A stretch of 64,000 bases of DNA from JACVRW01 sp963771715. GTDB lineage: Bacteria; Actinomycetota; Thermoleophilia; Solirubrobacterales; Thermoleophilaceae. Both the position numbers and the translations under genes were made by a program. Shown piece after piece: positions 35,131 to 44,400 of the stretch (its first letter is position 1; the number at the start of each line of letters is the position of its first letter). Below the pieces are notes generated by a model. The model was not told where the DNA came from, searched no databases, and saw only the letters and a program-made list of their open reading frames with translations. The DNA is taken from contig CAVYUQ010000023.1 in the NCBI GenBank assembly GCA_963771715.1, positions 124,001 to 188,000 of the forward strand. Reading direction: 5' to 3'.

Positions 35131-36813
35131 TTGAAGAGCATCCCCCCCGAGCGCCGACGGCGCCTAACCCACCGCGCTTTCCCAGCGTTGGGCGGGCTCG
35201 CCGCGGTCTCGATGGTGGCCGGCGCAATGGTCGGGTCGACCGCCAAGTCGACCTCCGAGCGGGTGGCCGGGGACTTCGCCGAGGCGTGGGAGCGCGGCGA
35301 CCTGCGCGAGATGCATGACCTGCTGAGCGAGTCCGCGAGCGAGCGTGTTCCGATCGCGCGATTCCGGCGCGCCTACCGGCGGGCGGCCGCCACGGCCACC
35401 ATGACCGCCCTCGAGGCAGGCGAGACCGAGGGTGTGCGCGACGGTGAGGTGACGGTGCCGGTGGTGGTCGACACTCGCGTGTTCGGACAGCTGCGCGGCG
35501 ACCTGCGCGTGCCGGTCTCGGGCGAGTCGGTGGACTGGACTCCGCGGCTCGTGTTCCCGGAGCTGCGACGGGGCGAGCGCTTCAGGCGCATCAGCATGCC
35601 GCCGGTCCGGGCGACGCTGCGCTCGCGCGACGGCAAGGTCCTGGCCGAGGGCCCCGCGGACGAGCGCACCTCACCGCTCGTGGGGATCGCCGACTCGATC
35701 GCCGGGCAGATGGAGCCGCAGGAGAGCGCGGAGGAGCGCAGGGCCCTCTATGCCCGCGGCTTCCCGCTCGACTGGCCGGTGGGGCAGACCGGCCTCGAGG
35801 AGGTCTTCGAGAAGCGCCTGCGCGGCCGCCCGGGTGGCGAGCTCGTGGCGGGCAACCGGGTGCTGGCCCGAGCCCGTCCGCGTGCCGCCCCGGCGATCCA
35901 GACCACGATCCACACGGGCCTCCAGGAGGCCGCCGTGGTCGGGCTCGCCGGCAGGCTGGGCGGCGTCGCGGCCCTCGATCCGCGCAACGGCGAGATCCGC
36001 GCCCTCGCCGGCATCGCCTTCTCGGCGCCGCAGCCGCCCGGCTCGACGTTCAAGCTCGTGACCACCGCCGCCGCGCTCGAGCGGGGACTGGTGAAGCCCT
36101 CGACCGAGTTCCCCGTCGAGACGCACGCGATCATCGACGGCGTCGAGCTCGAGAACGCCAACGGCGAGTTCTGCGGCGGCAGCTTCCGCAACTCGTTCGC
36201 GCACTCGTGCAACTCGGTGTTCGCCCCGCTCGGGCTGAAGATCGGCGCGCCCGAGCTGGTGGAGGTGGCCGAGCGCTTCGGCTGGAACGCGCCGGCCACG
36301 ATCCCGGGCGAGGTGCCGAGCACGCTCCCGCCGGCCGCCGAGATCGATACGCCGCTCGAGCTGGCCTCCACGGCGATCGGGCAGTTCGAGACGCTCGCCA
36401 CTCCGCTTCAGATGGCGTCGGTGGCCCAGACGATCGCCAGCCGCGGCGTGCGCCACCCGCCCACGCTGAGCGCCCGCCGGCGCCCGCAGGGCGGGCGCGT
36501 GATCTCGCGCCGCATCGCCCGCACGATCGGCTCCCTGATGGTGGACGTCGTGGCCTACGGCACGGGCACCGCGGCGGCCATCCCGGGCGTGCGCGTGGCC
36601 GGCAAGACCGGCACGGCCGAGCTCGAGGACACGCGCGACCCCGAGACCGGCGAGACGCTTCCGCCCGATCCCACCAACACCGACGCCTGGTTCACCGCCT
36701 ACGCGCCCGCGCAGCGGCCACGGATCGTGGTGGCGGTGATGCTGGTGCGAGCGGGCGCCGGCGGCGCGACCGCCGCGCCGGCCGCGCGTGTGGTGCTCGA
36801 CGCCGCGCTCTAG
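35131..36813 (+). CDS. Class B penicillin-binding protein (transpeptidase)
   Basis: Peptidoglycan cross-linking enzyme of about 560 residues, anchored by one N-terminal helix (FPALGGLAAVSMVAGAMVG). An NTF2/MecA-N-like region follows (AGDFAEAWERGDLREMHDLL), then the transpeptidase. Motifs: SxxK at GSTFK (Ser305), SxN at SCN (Ser359) and KTG at GKTGTAELED (Lys492). A short dimer-like linker (RLRGRPGGELVAGNRVLA) is typical of PbpA relatives. I chose the TTG at 35131: the anchor requires a start upstream of the internal ATGs, and further upstream lies the MarP start. A shared divergent promoter region is likely. Confidence 0.9.
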   Translation: MKSIPPERRRRLTHRAFPALGGLAAVSMVAGAMVGSTAKSTSERVAGDFAEAWERGDLREMHDLLSESASERVPIARFRRAYRRAAATATMTALEAGETEGVRDGEVTVPVVVDTRVFGQLRGDLRVPVSGESVDWTPRLVFPELRRGERFRRISMPPVRATLRSRDGKVLAEGPADERTSPLVGIADSIAGQMEPQESAEERRALYARGFPLDWPVGQTGLEEVFEKRLRGRPGGELVAGNRVLARARPRAAPAIQTTIHTGLQEAAVVGLAGRLGGVAALDPRNGEIRALAGIAFSAPQPPGSTFKLVTTAAALERGLVKPSTEFPVETHAIIDGVELENANGEFCGGSFRNSFAHSCNSVFAPLGLKIGAPELVEVAERFGWNAPATIPGEVPSTLPPAAEIDTPLELASTAIGQFETLATPLQMASVAQTIASRGVRHPPTLSARRRPQGGRVISRRIARTIGSLMVDVVAYGTGTAAAIPGVRVAGKTGTAELEDTRDPETGETLPPDPTNTDAWFTAYAPAQRPRIVVAVMLVRAGAGGATAAPAARVVLDAAL

Positions 36814-37367
36814 ATGTCCAGCTCGACGGTGAGGTGGTCCTCGCCCTCGCCGTGGATCTCCAGCTCGAGCGGCCGGTACTCGGTGTTCTGGAGGGGGAGC
36901 CTGAACAGCAGCATCGAGCCGGCGCTCGGCCCGAGCTGGGCGACGCTGCCGGTCTCAGGGATGCACTCCTTCGGCAGCAGCTCGCCCGCGTGGTACGCGA
37001 ACTGGTTGTCCTCCGGCAGCTCCTCGGGCTCGAACTCGTTGCCCTGGGCGTCCATGATGCTGAAGCGGTCGACCGTCTGCTGCGTGTCCTTCGAGTGGTT
37101 GCACACCTGGATGAACACGCCGTAGAGCGTCTCGTCCTTCTTGGCCTCGGGGCCGTCGAAGTAGGCGTCGTCCGGCGGCACCTTGGTGTTGAGCTGCCGG
37201 GTGATGAAGACGTTGTAGTCCACGCCGTCGAGCTCCAGCGCGAGGCCCTCGCGCGCCGGCTCGTCGACCCCCTGCTCCTCGTCCTTGTTGCCGCAGGCGG
37301 CGGGGCCGCCCGCGAGCGCGGCGAGACAGAGCAGCATCAGGAGGCGACGCGGCATGCGGGCGGGCAT
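36810..37367 (-). CDS. Lipoprotein, DUF4352/telokin-like
   Basis: Exported lipoprotein of 185 residues. The signal MPRRLLMLLCLAALAGGPAAC ends in a lipobox with Cys25 from the ATG at 37367. The mature part is acidic and looks like an immunoglobulin-type beta sandwich (YGVFIQVCNHSKDTQQTVDR, FSIMDAQGNEFEPEEL). That pattern is common in DUF4352 lipoproteins of Gram-positive bacteria, whose function is unknown. GGAG lies seven bases before the ATG. It follows the SRPBCC gene by 14 bases and converges with the PBP gene, overlapping 4 bases. Confidence 0.8.
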   Translation of the reverse strand: MPARMPRRLLMLLCLAALAGGPAACGNKDEEQGVDEPAREGLALELDGVDYNVFITRQLNTKVPPDDAYFDGPEAKKDETLYGVFIQVCNHSKDTQQTVDRFSIMDAQGNEFEPEELPEDNQFAYHAGELLPKECIPETGSVAQLGPSAGSMLLFRLPLQNTEYRPLELEIHGEGEDHLTVELDI

Positions 37368-37381
37368 ATTAGCTCCGGCCT

Positions 37382-37939
37382 TCAGTGCTCCGGCTGGCGG
37401 GCCGGGTCCATGCCGTGGTGGGCGCCGAACCTCGGTGCCTTCTCGGGTTCGTAGCCCGCGATCGAGACCCGCTTGAGCGGCTTCTTCTGCGGCTCCTCGA
37501 AGATCGCGCGCAGGCGGTCAAGCGACTTGCGCGTCTTGCGGCGAACCCAGCCCGCGGCGCCGATCTCCCTGAAGCGGTCGACCATCGTCGCCGGTTCGCC
37601 GAAGGTCGTGAGCTCCACGCGCGTGACCCCCGCCGACTCGCGCGTGAAGTCGTAGACCGCCACCGAGCGGTTGCGGCCGCGGCGCCCGACGCGGACCTCC
37701 TCGATGATGCGCCGCGGGCGATCCGCCTCGGTGATCGTGAGCTCCGCGTACTGATTCGACATCGGGGCATTGAGCCGGAAGCGGGCCGCGGCACCGACCC
37801 CGACAGGGTCCACCCGGGCGAGCCGGTAGTCGTCCATGAAGTGGTCGGTGTACGCGGGCCGGGCGGCGAGATCGTTCACGAAGTCGAATACGTCCTCGCG
37901 CGGCGCCGAGATGGTGATCGAGACGGTGACCTCGCGCAT
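37382..37939 (-). CDS. SRPBCC/polyketide-cyclase-like protein
   Basis: Small START-fold protein that likely binds a hydrophobic ligand, 185 residues. The N-terminus VTVSITISAPREDVFDFVND is the typical first strand and helix of the family; DRPRRIIEEVRVGRR and VTRVELTTFGEP follow. A basic C-terminal helix (WVRRKTRKSLDRLRAIFE) may touch membrane or nucleic acid. No catalytic residues can be assigned. Same strand as, and 14 bases upstream of, the lipoprotein gene. Confidence 0.82.
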   Translation of the reverse strand: MREVTVSITISAPREDVFDFVNDLAARPAYTDHFMDDYRLARVDPVGVGAAARFRLNAPMSNQYAELTITEADRPRRIIEEVRVGRRGRNRSVAVYDFTRESAGVTRVELTTFGEPATMVDRFREIGAAGWVRRKTRKSLDRLRAIFEEPQKKPLKRVSIAGYEPEKAPRFGAHHGMDPARQPEH

Positions 37940-37971
37940 GCGCGCGCCATCGTACCTGCCGGGCTAAGGAC

Positions 37972-38214
37972 CTAGGCGGCGCGGCGCACGACCGCGAGCC
38001 GGCGCTCGCTCGCGTGCACGCGCTCGCTGCGCACCGCGCGCCGCCGATCCTCGGGAAGGCCGGCGAAGCAGAGGTCGCAGAGCATGCGCCCGCCGTCGAG
38101 CTCGTGCATGCGCTCCCCGGCGAGCGGAGTGCGGCGGCACTGGCCACACGAGGCGTCCGCCTGGGCGAGCGTTCCGATGCTGCTGCGGACGAGCATGGCG
38201 GCAAGGTCGGGCAT
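37972..38214 (-). CDS. Small zinc-ribbon-like protein
   Basis: About 80 residues from ATG 38214 (MPDLAAMLVRSS). Two CxxC knuckles (ASCGQCRR and MLCDLCFAG), 26 residues apart, suggest one zinc site. The C-terminal third is strongly basic (PEDRRRAVRSERVHASERRL), compatible with nucleic-acid binding. A longer start at 38286 is possible, but that region carries a small hairpin followed by a T-run on this strand. Function unknown. It lies 33 bases upstream of the SRPBCC gene and is divergent from the FHA gene. Confidence 0.6.
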   Translation of the reverse strand: MPDLAAMLVRSSIGTLAQADASCGQCRRTPLAGERMHELDGGRMLCDLCFAGLPEDRRRAVRSERVHASERRLAVVRRAA

Positions 38215-38348
38215 GGAAATTTGTTCGGATTCCGGCGCAGAAATCCTGCAATGGCGAAAAAAGCCCGCTATTAGCGTCTGTTTCACTTGGCGAGCTCGTA
38301 TCTACCGATACCATCCAGTGCCCCCACCCCCCTGAGGAGAGAAACGAA

Positions 38349-38909
38349 ATGGAAGCCTTCAACGCCGGCACGCTTGCTGGTGCCGGGTCCTTTCGATGTG
38401 ACTCCTGCGGTTTCGGCATCGCGCTTCAAGAACGTGACCAGGTCCCTTCCTGCCCCGAGTGCGGGGGTGTGAGCTTCCGCCGCTCGTCCCTGTTCGGAGA
38501 CGAGATCCGGCGGCCTCTGCGTCACGACGTGGAGGGGGTGCCCGACTGGCTCGAAGAGGCTCGCGACGCGCTGGTCCGCGAGGGCGACTACCTGGCCTTC
38601 GAGGACGACGAGCGGGTGCGCGTGTTCCCGCTCCAGGACGGGTGGACACGGATAGGCCGAAGCCTGTCGGCACACGTGCGCTTCGACGACCCGACCGTCT
38701 CCCGCCGGCACGCGCTCCTCTACCGCGACGGCAGCGGGGCACGCATCCTCGACGACCGCAGCCTGAACGGCGTCTTCCGCAACGGGGATCGCGTCGAGCT
38801 TGCGGAGCTCGAGGACGGCGACGAGATCTCGATCGGCCGCTTCAGCCTCTACTTCGTGAGCCTGGTGGGCTCGAAGTCAGCTCCCGCAAGCCCTCTTCAC
38901 GCGTCTTGA
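38349..38909 (+). CDS. Zinc-ribbon plus FHA-domain protein
   Basis: 186 residues. The N-terminal zinc ribbon has CDSCG (17-20) and CPECGG (35-38). A linker follows, then a forkhead-associated domain (GWTRIGRSLSAHVRFDDPTV, SRRHALLYRD, DDRSLNGVFRNGDRVE). FHA domains bind phosphothreonine peptides; the conserved R-x-x-x-S-R-R-H and N-G-x-x-x-N-G residues are present, so binding should be intact. GAGGAG stands 8-9 bases before the ATG, one of the few strong ribosome-binding sites here. A Ser/Thr-kinase pathway link is likely, but no kinase gene is in the window. Its end overlaps the epimerase by 68 bases. Confidence 0.85.
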   Translation: MEAFNAGTLAGAGSFRCDSCGFGIALQERDQVPSCPECGGVSFRRSSLFGDEIRRPLRHDVEGVPDWLEEARDALVREGDYLAFEDDERVRVFPLQDGWTRIGRSLSAHVRFDDPTVSRRHALLYRDGSGARILDDRSLNGVFRNGDRVELAELEDGDEISIGRFSLYFVSLVGSKSAPASPLHAS

Positions 38910-39838
38910 CGGGCACATAGCCGAGCTCGCGCCGCGCGCGCGAGATGTCGAGTGTGCATTCCTGCGACGACACCCAGACGGTGAAGCGCGTGAGCGGGGG
39001 CGACCCGGGGCGCTTGAGGAGCCGCCAAATCCGCTCGCCCGCCGCGGCCGCCGCGCGGACGACGCCCGCCGGTACGGACTTGTCGGGGATCGTCACGCCC
39101 TGCGTGCCCACCCACCGGGTGATGAAGTCGCGGAACTCGATCGGCTCGCCGTCCGTGACGAAGTAGACGCCGCCGGCGGGCGCCTTCGTGGCCGCCAGCC
39201 ATAGGCCCTCGACCGTGTTGTCGATGTGGGTGGTGGCCGTAAGCTGGCGGCCGCCGCCGATCCAGCGGAAGCGGCCCGAGCGGATCATCTCGATGATCTG
39301 GGGCAGCAGCGTGGTGTCGCCGCGGCCCCAGACGAAGCGCGGCCGGACGACGACCGTCTCGAGCCCGTCCCCGTTCGCGGCGCGCACGAGTCGCTCGGCC
39401 TTGGCCTTCGACGAGGAGTAGAGAGCCACGGAGTCGGGGCGCAGCGGCGCCTCCTCGTCCACGTTCACGAGCGGCTGGCCGGCCATCAGAGCCGCCTCGG
39501 TGCCCACGTGCACGAGGCGGCGCACGCCGGCGTCGCGGCAGGCATCGATCACGTTCTTCGTCCCGCGCACGTTGAGCCGCTCGAAGTCCGCGGGGTCTCC
39601 CCAGTCCTCCACCTTCGCGGCGGCGTGGAACGCCAGCTCGCAGCCCTCGGCACCTGCTCGCAGCGAGTCGCGGTCGTCGAGGTCGCCGCTCACCGGCTCG
39701 GCGCCGAGCTCGCGCACGCGCTCGGCCGCCGCGCTCGGAGCGAGCGAGCGCGCGCACCTCCCAACCCTCGGAGCGGAGGCGCTCGATCAGGGCGCCTCCG
39801 ATGAAGCCCGATCCTCCTGTGACGAACGCCCGAGTCAC
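38842..39838 (-). CDS. NAD(P)-dependent epimerase/3-beta-HSD-like dehydrogenase (frame break near 39737)
   Basis: Extended short-chain dehydrogenase, about 331 residues. The N-terminal Rossmann motif is FVTGGSGFIGGAL, in one frame. After one extra base near 39737 it continues AERVRELGAEPVSGDLDDRD, HAAAKVEDWGD, HVGTEAALM and the catalytic YSSSKAKAER (YxxxK). VVVRPRFVWGRGD and an HIDNTVEGL segment place it near the 3-beta-hydroxysteroid dehydrogenase/epimerase group. Substrate (sugar nucleotide, sterol-like or hopanoid) cannot be decided. It overlaps the convergent FHA gene and lies 18 bases after gltD. Confidence 0.88.
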
Positions 39839-39856
39839 GGCGCCGACGCTAGCGAG

Positions 39857-41425
39857 TCAGCGCTCGTCGCGGGGGCCGGTCCAGAAGGCGTCGCCCACCG
39901 TGACGGTGCGCGCTATCTCAGCCTGGTGGCGGAGCGAGTGCGGGTCGCCGTCCTCGTAGGCGAACATCGCCTCGGCGGAGATGCGCCGCACCTCGCCCGA
40001 GCCGCCGAGGTACTGGTCCACGACGCGGGCGCAGCGGCGCCCCTCGGCGATCGCGGTGACCACGAGCGACTGGCCCGTGCGGGCATCGCCGCATGCGAAC
40101 ACGCCCTCCACCTTGGTGCCGTAGACGGCGGCCTTCACGTTTCCGCGCCGGTCGAGGTCGAGCCGCAGTTCCTCCACCGCGCCCTCGTGCTCCGGGTGGT
40201 CGAAGCCGATCGCTATCAGCACGAGGTCGGCGCGCTCCTCGAAGTCGCTGCCGGCGATGGCGTGCAGGTCGCGCGACGATGTGCCCTCCACGCGCCTGCC
40301 GATAACGCCGCTCACGCGCCCGTCGACGCCGCGAAGCCCGGTCACCTGCGTGCCGAAGCGGCGGTCGCCGCCCTCGTCGAGCGCGTAGGTGGTGGTGGTG
40401 CGCTTGGGCGGCAGCGGCCAGGGCGTGCCGGGCGGCCGGCCGCTCGCGGGGAGCTGCGGGTAGACGTCGAGCAGCAGCACGTCCTCGGCGCCCTCGCGCA
40501 GCGCGTTCGATATGCAGTCCATCCCGGTGTCGCCGCCGCCCACCACGACCACGCGCTTGCCCTCCGCGCTGATCACCCGGCCGGGCGGCGTCTGGCGGAA
40601 CGGGCGCCCCTCCCCGGCGGCCACCGCGCGGTTGCGCTGGTAGAGGTACTCCATGGCGTAGTGCACGCCGGTGAGCTCGCGGCCCGGCACCTCGAGGTCG
40701 CGATGCACGCGCGAGCCGATCGCCACCACCACGGCGTCGTGGTCGCGGCGAAGCTCGTCGGCGCTCACGTCGCGGCCCACGTCCACGTCGTAGCGGAACT
40801 CGATTCCCTCCTCCGCGAGCAGGTTCACGCGCCTGTCGATGATCCACTTCTCCAGCTTGGCGTCGGGTACGCCGAAGCGCAGCAGCCCGCCGGGCCCCTC
40901 GTCGCGCTCGTAGACCGTGACGCTGTGCCCGAGCTTGTTGAGCTCGTCGGCCACGGCGAGCCCCGCGGGCCCGGAGCCGATCACGGCGACGGTGCGGTCC
41001 GTGCGGACCTCCGGCGGGTCCGGGACGATCCAGCCCTCCTCGAAGCCGCGCGTGACGATCGCGAGCTCGATCTGCTCGATTGTGACCGCGTCGTCGTTGA
41101 TGTCGAGCACGCAGGCCGACTCGCACGGCGCCGGGCAGATCAGCCCGGTGAACTCGGGGAAGTTGTTCGTGGCGTGCAGCTTCGTGAGCGCGTCGCGCCA
41201 GTGGTCGCGATAGACGAGGTCGTTCCAGTCCGGGATCAGGTTCCCGAGCGGGCAGCCCTCGTGGCAGAACGGCACGCCGCAGTCCATGCAGCGTGCGCCC
41301 TGGTCGCGCAGGGTGCGGTCGTCCGGAAGCGAGAAGTACTGCCGGTAGTCGCCGATCCGCTCAGCGGGATCGCGCTTCTCGAAACCGACCCGCTCGAGGC
41401 GGAGGAAGGCGCCCAGCTCGCCCAT
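39857..41425 (-). CDS. gltD: Glutamate synthase small subunit (GltD)
   Basis: Supplies NADPH electrons to GltB, 522 residues. The N-terminal Fe-S region has CMDCGVPFCHEGCPLGN and CPAPCESACV, two four-cysteine sets. An FAD motif follows (VAVIGSGPAGLAVADELN), then an NADPH motif (VVVVGGGDTGMDC) and the C-terminal VFACGDARTGQSLVV. Start ATG 41425, two bases after the gltB stop, so the two are cotranscribed and coupled. The frame continues far upstream inside gltB, but only as shadow sequence. Confidence 0.97.
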   Translation of the reverse strand: MGELGAFLRLERVGFEKRDPAERIGDYRQYFSLPDDRTLRDQGARCMDCGVPFCHEGCPLGNLIPDWNDLVYRDHWRDALTKLHATNNFPEFTGLICPAPCESACVLDINDDAVTIEQIELAIVTRGFEEGWIVPDPPEVRTDRTVAVIGSGPAGLAVADELNKLGHSVTVYERDEGPGGLLRFGVPDAKLEKWIIDRRVNLLAEEGIEFRYDVDVGRDVSADELRRDHDAVVVAIGSRVHRDLEVPGRELTGVHYAMEYLYQRNRAVAAGEGRPFRQTPPGRVISAEGKRVVVVGGGDTGMDCISNALREGAEDVLLLDVYPQLPASGRPPGTPWPLPPKRTTTTYALDEGGDRRFGTQVTGLRGVDGRVSGVIGRRVEGTSSRDLHAIAGSDFEERADLVLIAIGFDHPEHEGAVEELRLDLDRRGNVKAAVYGTKVEGVFACGDARTGQSLVVTAIAEGRRCARVVDQYLGGSGEVRRISAEAMFAYEDGDPHSLRHQAEIARTVTVGDAFWTGPRDER

Positions 41426-41427
41426 AT

Positions 41428-44400
41428 TTAGATCGCGCCTCCGGCGGCGTAGCCGGGCGTTGCGGCGGGCCCGGCCGCGGCGGCGGCCACCTCGGCCTCG
41501 CCCTCCGCGGCGAGCTGCTCGGCCAGCGCGCGCTTGTAGTCGTGCGGCATCACCTTGACGATCTTGTTGAGCGCCGTGTGCCAGTCGTCGAGCAGGCGGG
41601 CGGCCACCGGCGACCCGGTGCGCTCGCGGTGCTCCTCGACCCAGCCGCGCAGCTCGTCGCTCTCGTCCGGGGAGATGGCGTCGAAGCCCACCAGCTCGGT
41701 GTTGCAGCGCGCGCGGAAGCCGCCGTCGGCGTCGTGGACGTAGGCGATGCCGCCGCTCATCCCGGCGGCGAAGTTGAGCCCCGTGGGGCCGAGCACCAAC
41801 ACGCGGCCGCCGGTCATGTACTCGCAGCCGTGGTCGCCGACGCCCTCGACGACGGTGATGGCGCCGGAGTTGCGGACCGCGAAGCGCTCGCCGGCCAGGC
41901 CGCGGAAGAAGGCGCGGCCCGAGGTGGCGCCGTAGAGGACGGTGTTGCCGACGATCACGTTGTGCTCGGCCGCGAAGGTGGCGTCGGCAGGCGGGCGGAC
42001 CACGATCGTGCCGCCGGAGAGCCCCTTGCCGCAGTAGTCGTTCGCGTCGCCGTGAAGCACAAGCTCGACACCGCGCGCGAGCCAGGCCCCGAAGCTCTGG
42101 CCCGCCGAGCCCGTGAGGCGAACCTCGACGCTGCCGTCGGGCAGGCCGTTCTCGCCGTGCACGCGTGCGATCTCGCCCGAGAGCAGGCCGCCCACGGCGC
42201 GGTTCTTGTTCTCGATCCGGCGCTCCAGGCGAACGGGCCGGCCGTCCTCGATGGCCGGGCGGCAGAGCTGGAGCAGGTCCACGTCGATCGAGTCGTAGAG
42301 CACCGGGTCGGGACGCCGCACGCAGCGGCGCGGCGCGTCGGGCTCCACGTTGTCGGGCACGGACAGCAGCGGCGACAGGTCGATCCCCTGGGCCTTCCAG
42401 TGCTCGACCGCGTCGTTCGTCTGGAGCAGCTCGGTGCGCCCGATCAGCTCCTCGATGCTGCGCACGCCGAGCCGGGCCATGATGCGGCGCGCCTCCTCGG
42501 CCACCATGAACAGGTAGTTCACGACGTGCTCCGGCTGGCCGTCGAAGCGCGCCCGCAGCTCCGGGTCCTGGGTGGCCACGCCCACCGGGCAGGTGTTGAG
42601 GTGGCAGACGCGCATCATCACGCAGCCGAGCGCGATCAGCGGAGCGGTGGAGAAGCCGTACTCGTCGGCGCCGAGGATGGCGGCCACCACCACGTCGCGG
42701 CCGGTGCGCATCTGGCCGTCGGCCTCCACCAGGATGCGCGAGCGCAGGTCGTTGCGCAGCAGCGTCTGCTGGGTCTCGGCGATGCCGATCTCCCACGGGA
42801 TGCCGGCGTGCTGGATCGAGGCCTGGGGCGAGGCGCCGGTGCCGCCGTCGTGGCCGGCGATCACCACGTGGTCGGCGTTCGCCTTGGCCACGCCGGCCGC
42901 CACGGTGCCGACGCCGACCTCGGAGACGAGCTTCACGGATATGCGAGCGCGCGGGTTGGCGCAGCGCAGGTCGTAGATCAGCTGCTTGAGGTCCTCGATC
43001 GAGTAGATGTCGTGGTGGGGCGGCGGCGAGATCAGGCCAACCCCTGGCGTGGAGTGGCGCAGGCGCGCGATGTAGCGGTCGACCTTGTGGCCGGGCAGCT
43101 GGCCGCCCTCGCCCGGCTTCGCGCCCTGGGCGACCTTGATCTGGAGCTCGTCAGCGTTCACGAGGTAGTGCACGGTCACGCCGAAGCGGCCCGATGCCAC
43201 CTGCTTGATCGAGGAGCGGCGGTCGTCGCCGAAGCGCGCCGGGTCCTCCCCGCCCTCGCCGGTGTTCGACTTGCCGCCGAGGCGGTTCATCCCCGCGGCG
43301 AGCGTCTCGTGCGCCTCCGGTGAAAGCGCGCCGAGCGACATGCCGCCCGACTTGAAGCGCTTCACGATCTCGACGGCGGGCTGCACCTCGTCGAGCGGCA
43401 CGGGCTCCGGCGCCTCCCTGAAGCGCAGCAGGCCGCGCAGCGACGACTTCGGCACGGCCACCTCGTTCACGTAGGTGGCGAAGCGCTCGTAGGCATCGGC
43501 GCCGCCCTCCTCGCGGGCGGCCTGCTGGAGCGTGGCGATCGTCTCGGGGTTCCAGCCGTGGAACTCGCCGTCGCGGCGCCAGGCGTAGATCCCGCCGGGC
43601 GGCAGCAGCTCGGAGCTGGCCGCCGGGTACGCGCGCGCGTGACGGTCGAGGCACTCCCAGGCGAGCACGTTGATCCCGACCCCGCCGACCCGCGACGCCG
43701 TGCCGGTGAAGTGGCGGTCCACGAGCTCCCGCTCGAGCCCGACCGCCTCGAAGATCTGGGCGCCGGTATAGGAGCGGACGGTGGAGATCCCCATCTTCGA
43801 GAGGATCTTCAGCAGGCCCTTGCCGACGGCCTTGATGGTGCGGCTCACGGCCTCGTCGGGCGGCATGCCCTCCGGCAGGCGCCCCTCGCGGTGGAGCGCG
43901 TACAGCGACTCGAACATCACGTACGGGTTCACCGCCGCGGCGCCGTAGCCGATCAGGCAGGCCACGTGGTGGATCTCTTTCGCCTGGCCGGTCTCCACGA
44001 TCAGACCGCTCTGGAGGCGCGTGCCCTCGCGGACCAGGTGGTTGTGCACCGCCGCGGTGGCGAGCATGGCCGGCATCGGGACGCGCTCGGCGCCGAGGTT
44101 CCGGTCCGAGAGCACGATGATGTTCACGCCGCGCTCGATCAGCTCGGAGGCCTCGTCGCAGATCTCCTCGAGCCGCTGTTCCATCCCAAGCGCGCCCTGC
44201 GCGGCGGGCCAGGTCATGTCGATCGTGCGCGCCTCGAACACGCTGTGGTCCACCTGGCGGAGCTTCTCGAGCTCGGTGCTGCGCAGCAGCGGCTGCGGCA
44301 TCACGAGCTGGTGGCAGTGGTCGGGCGTCTCGCCGAGCAGGTTGATCTCCGGGCCGATCACGGCCTCGAGGCTCATCACGATCGACTCGCGGATTGGGTC

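Noticed and set aside
38256..38286. A terminator/attenuator (CGCT-AAT-AGCG followed by GGCTTTTTT on the minus strand) before the small zinc-ribbon gene
   Set aside because: The stem is only 4 bp, and no gene transcribed in that direction lies upstream; likely chance.
39857..42796. A 979-codon frame suggesting an extended GltD
   Set aside because: Everything upstream of ATG 41425 is antisense-like low-complexity sequence inside gltB; GltD has its normal length from 41425.
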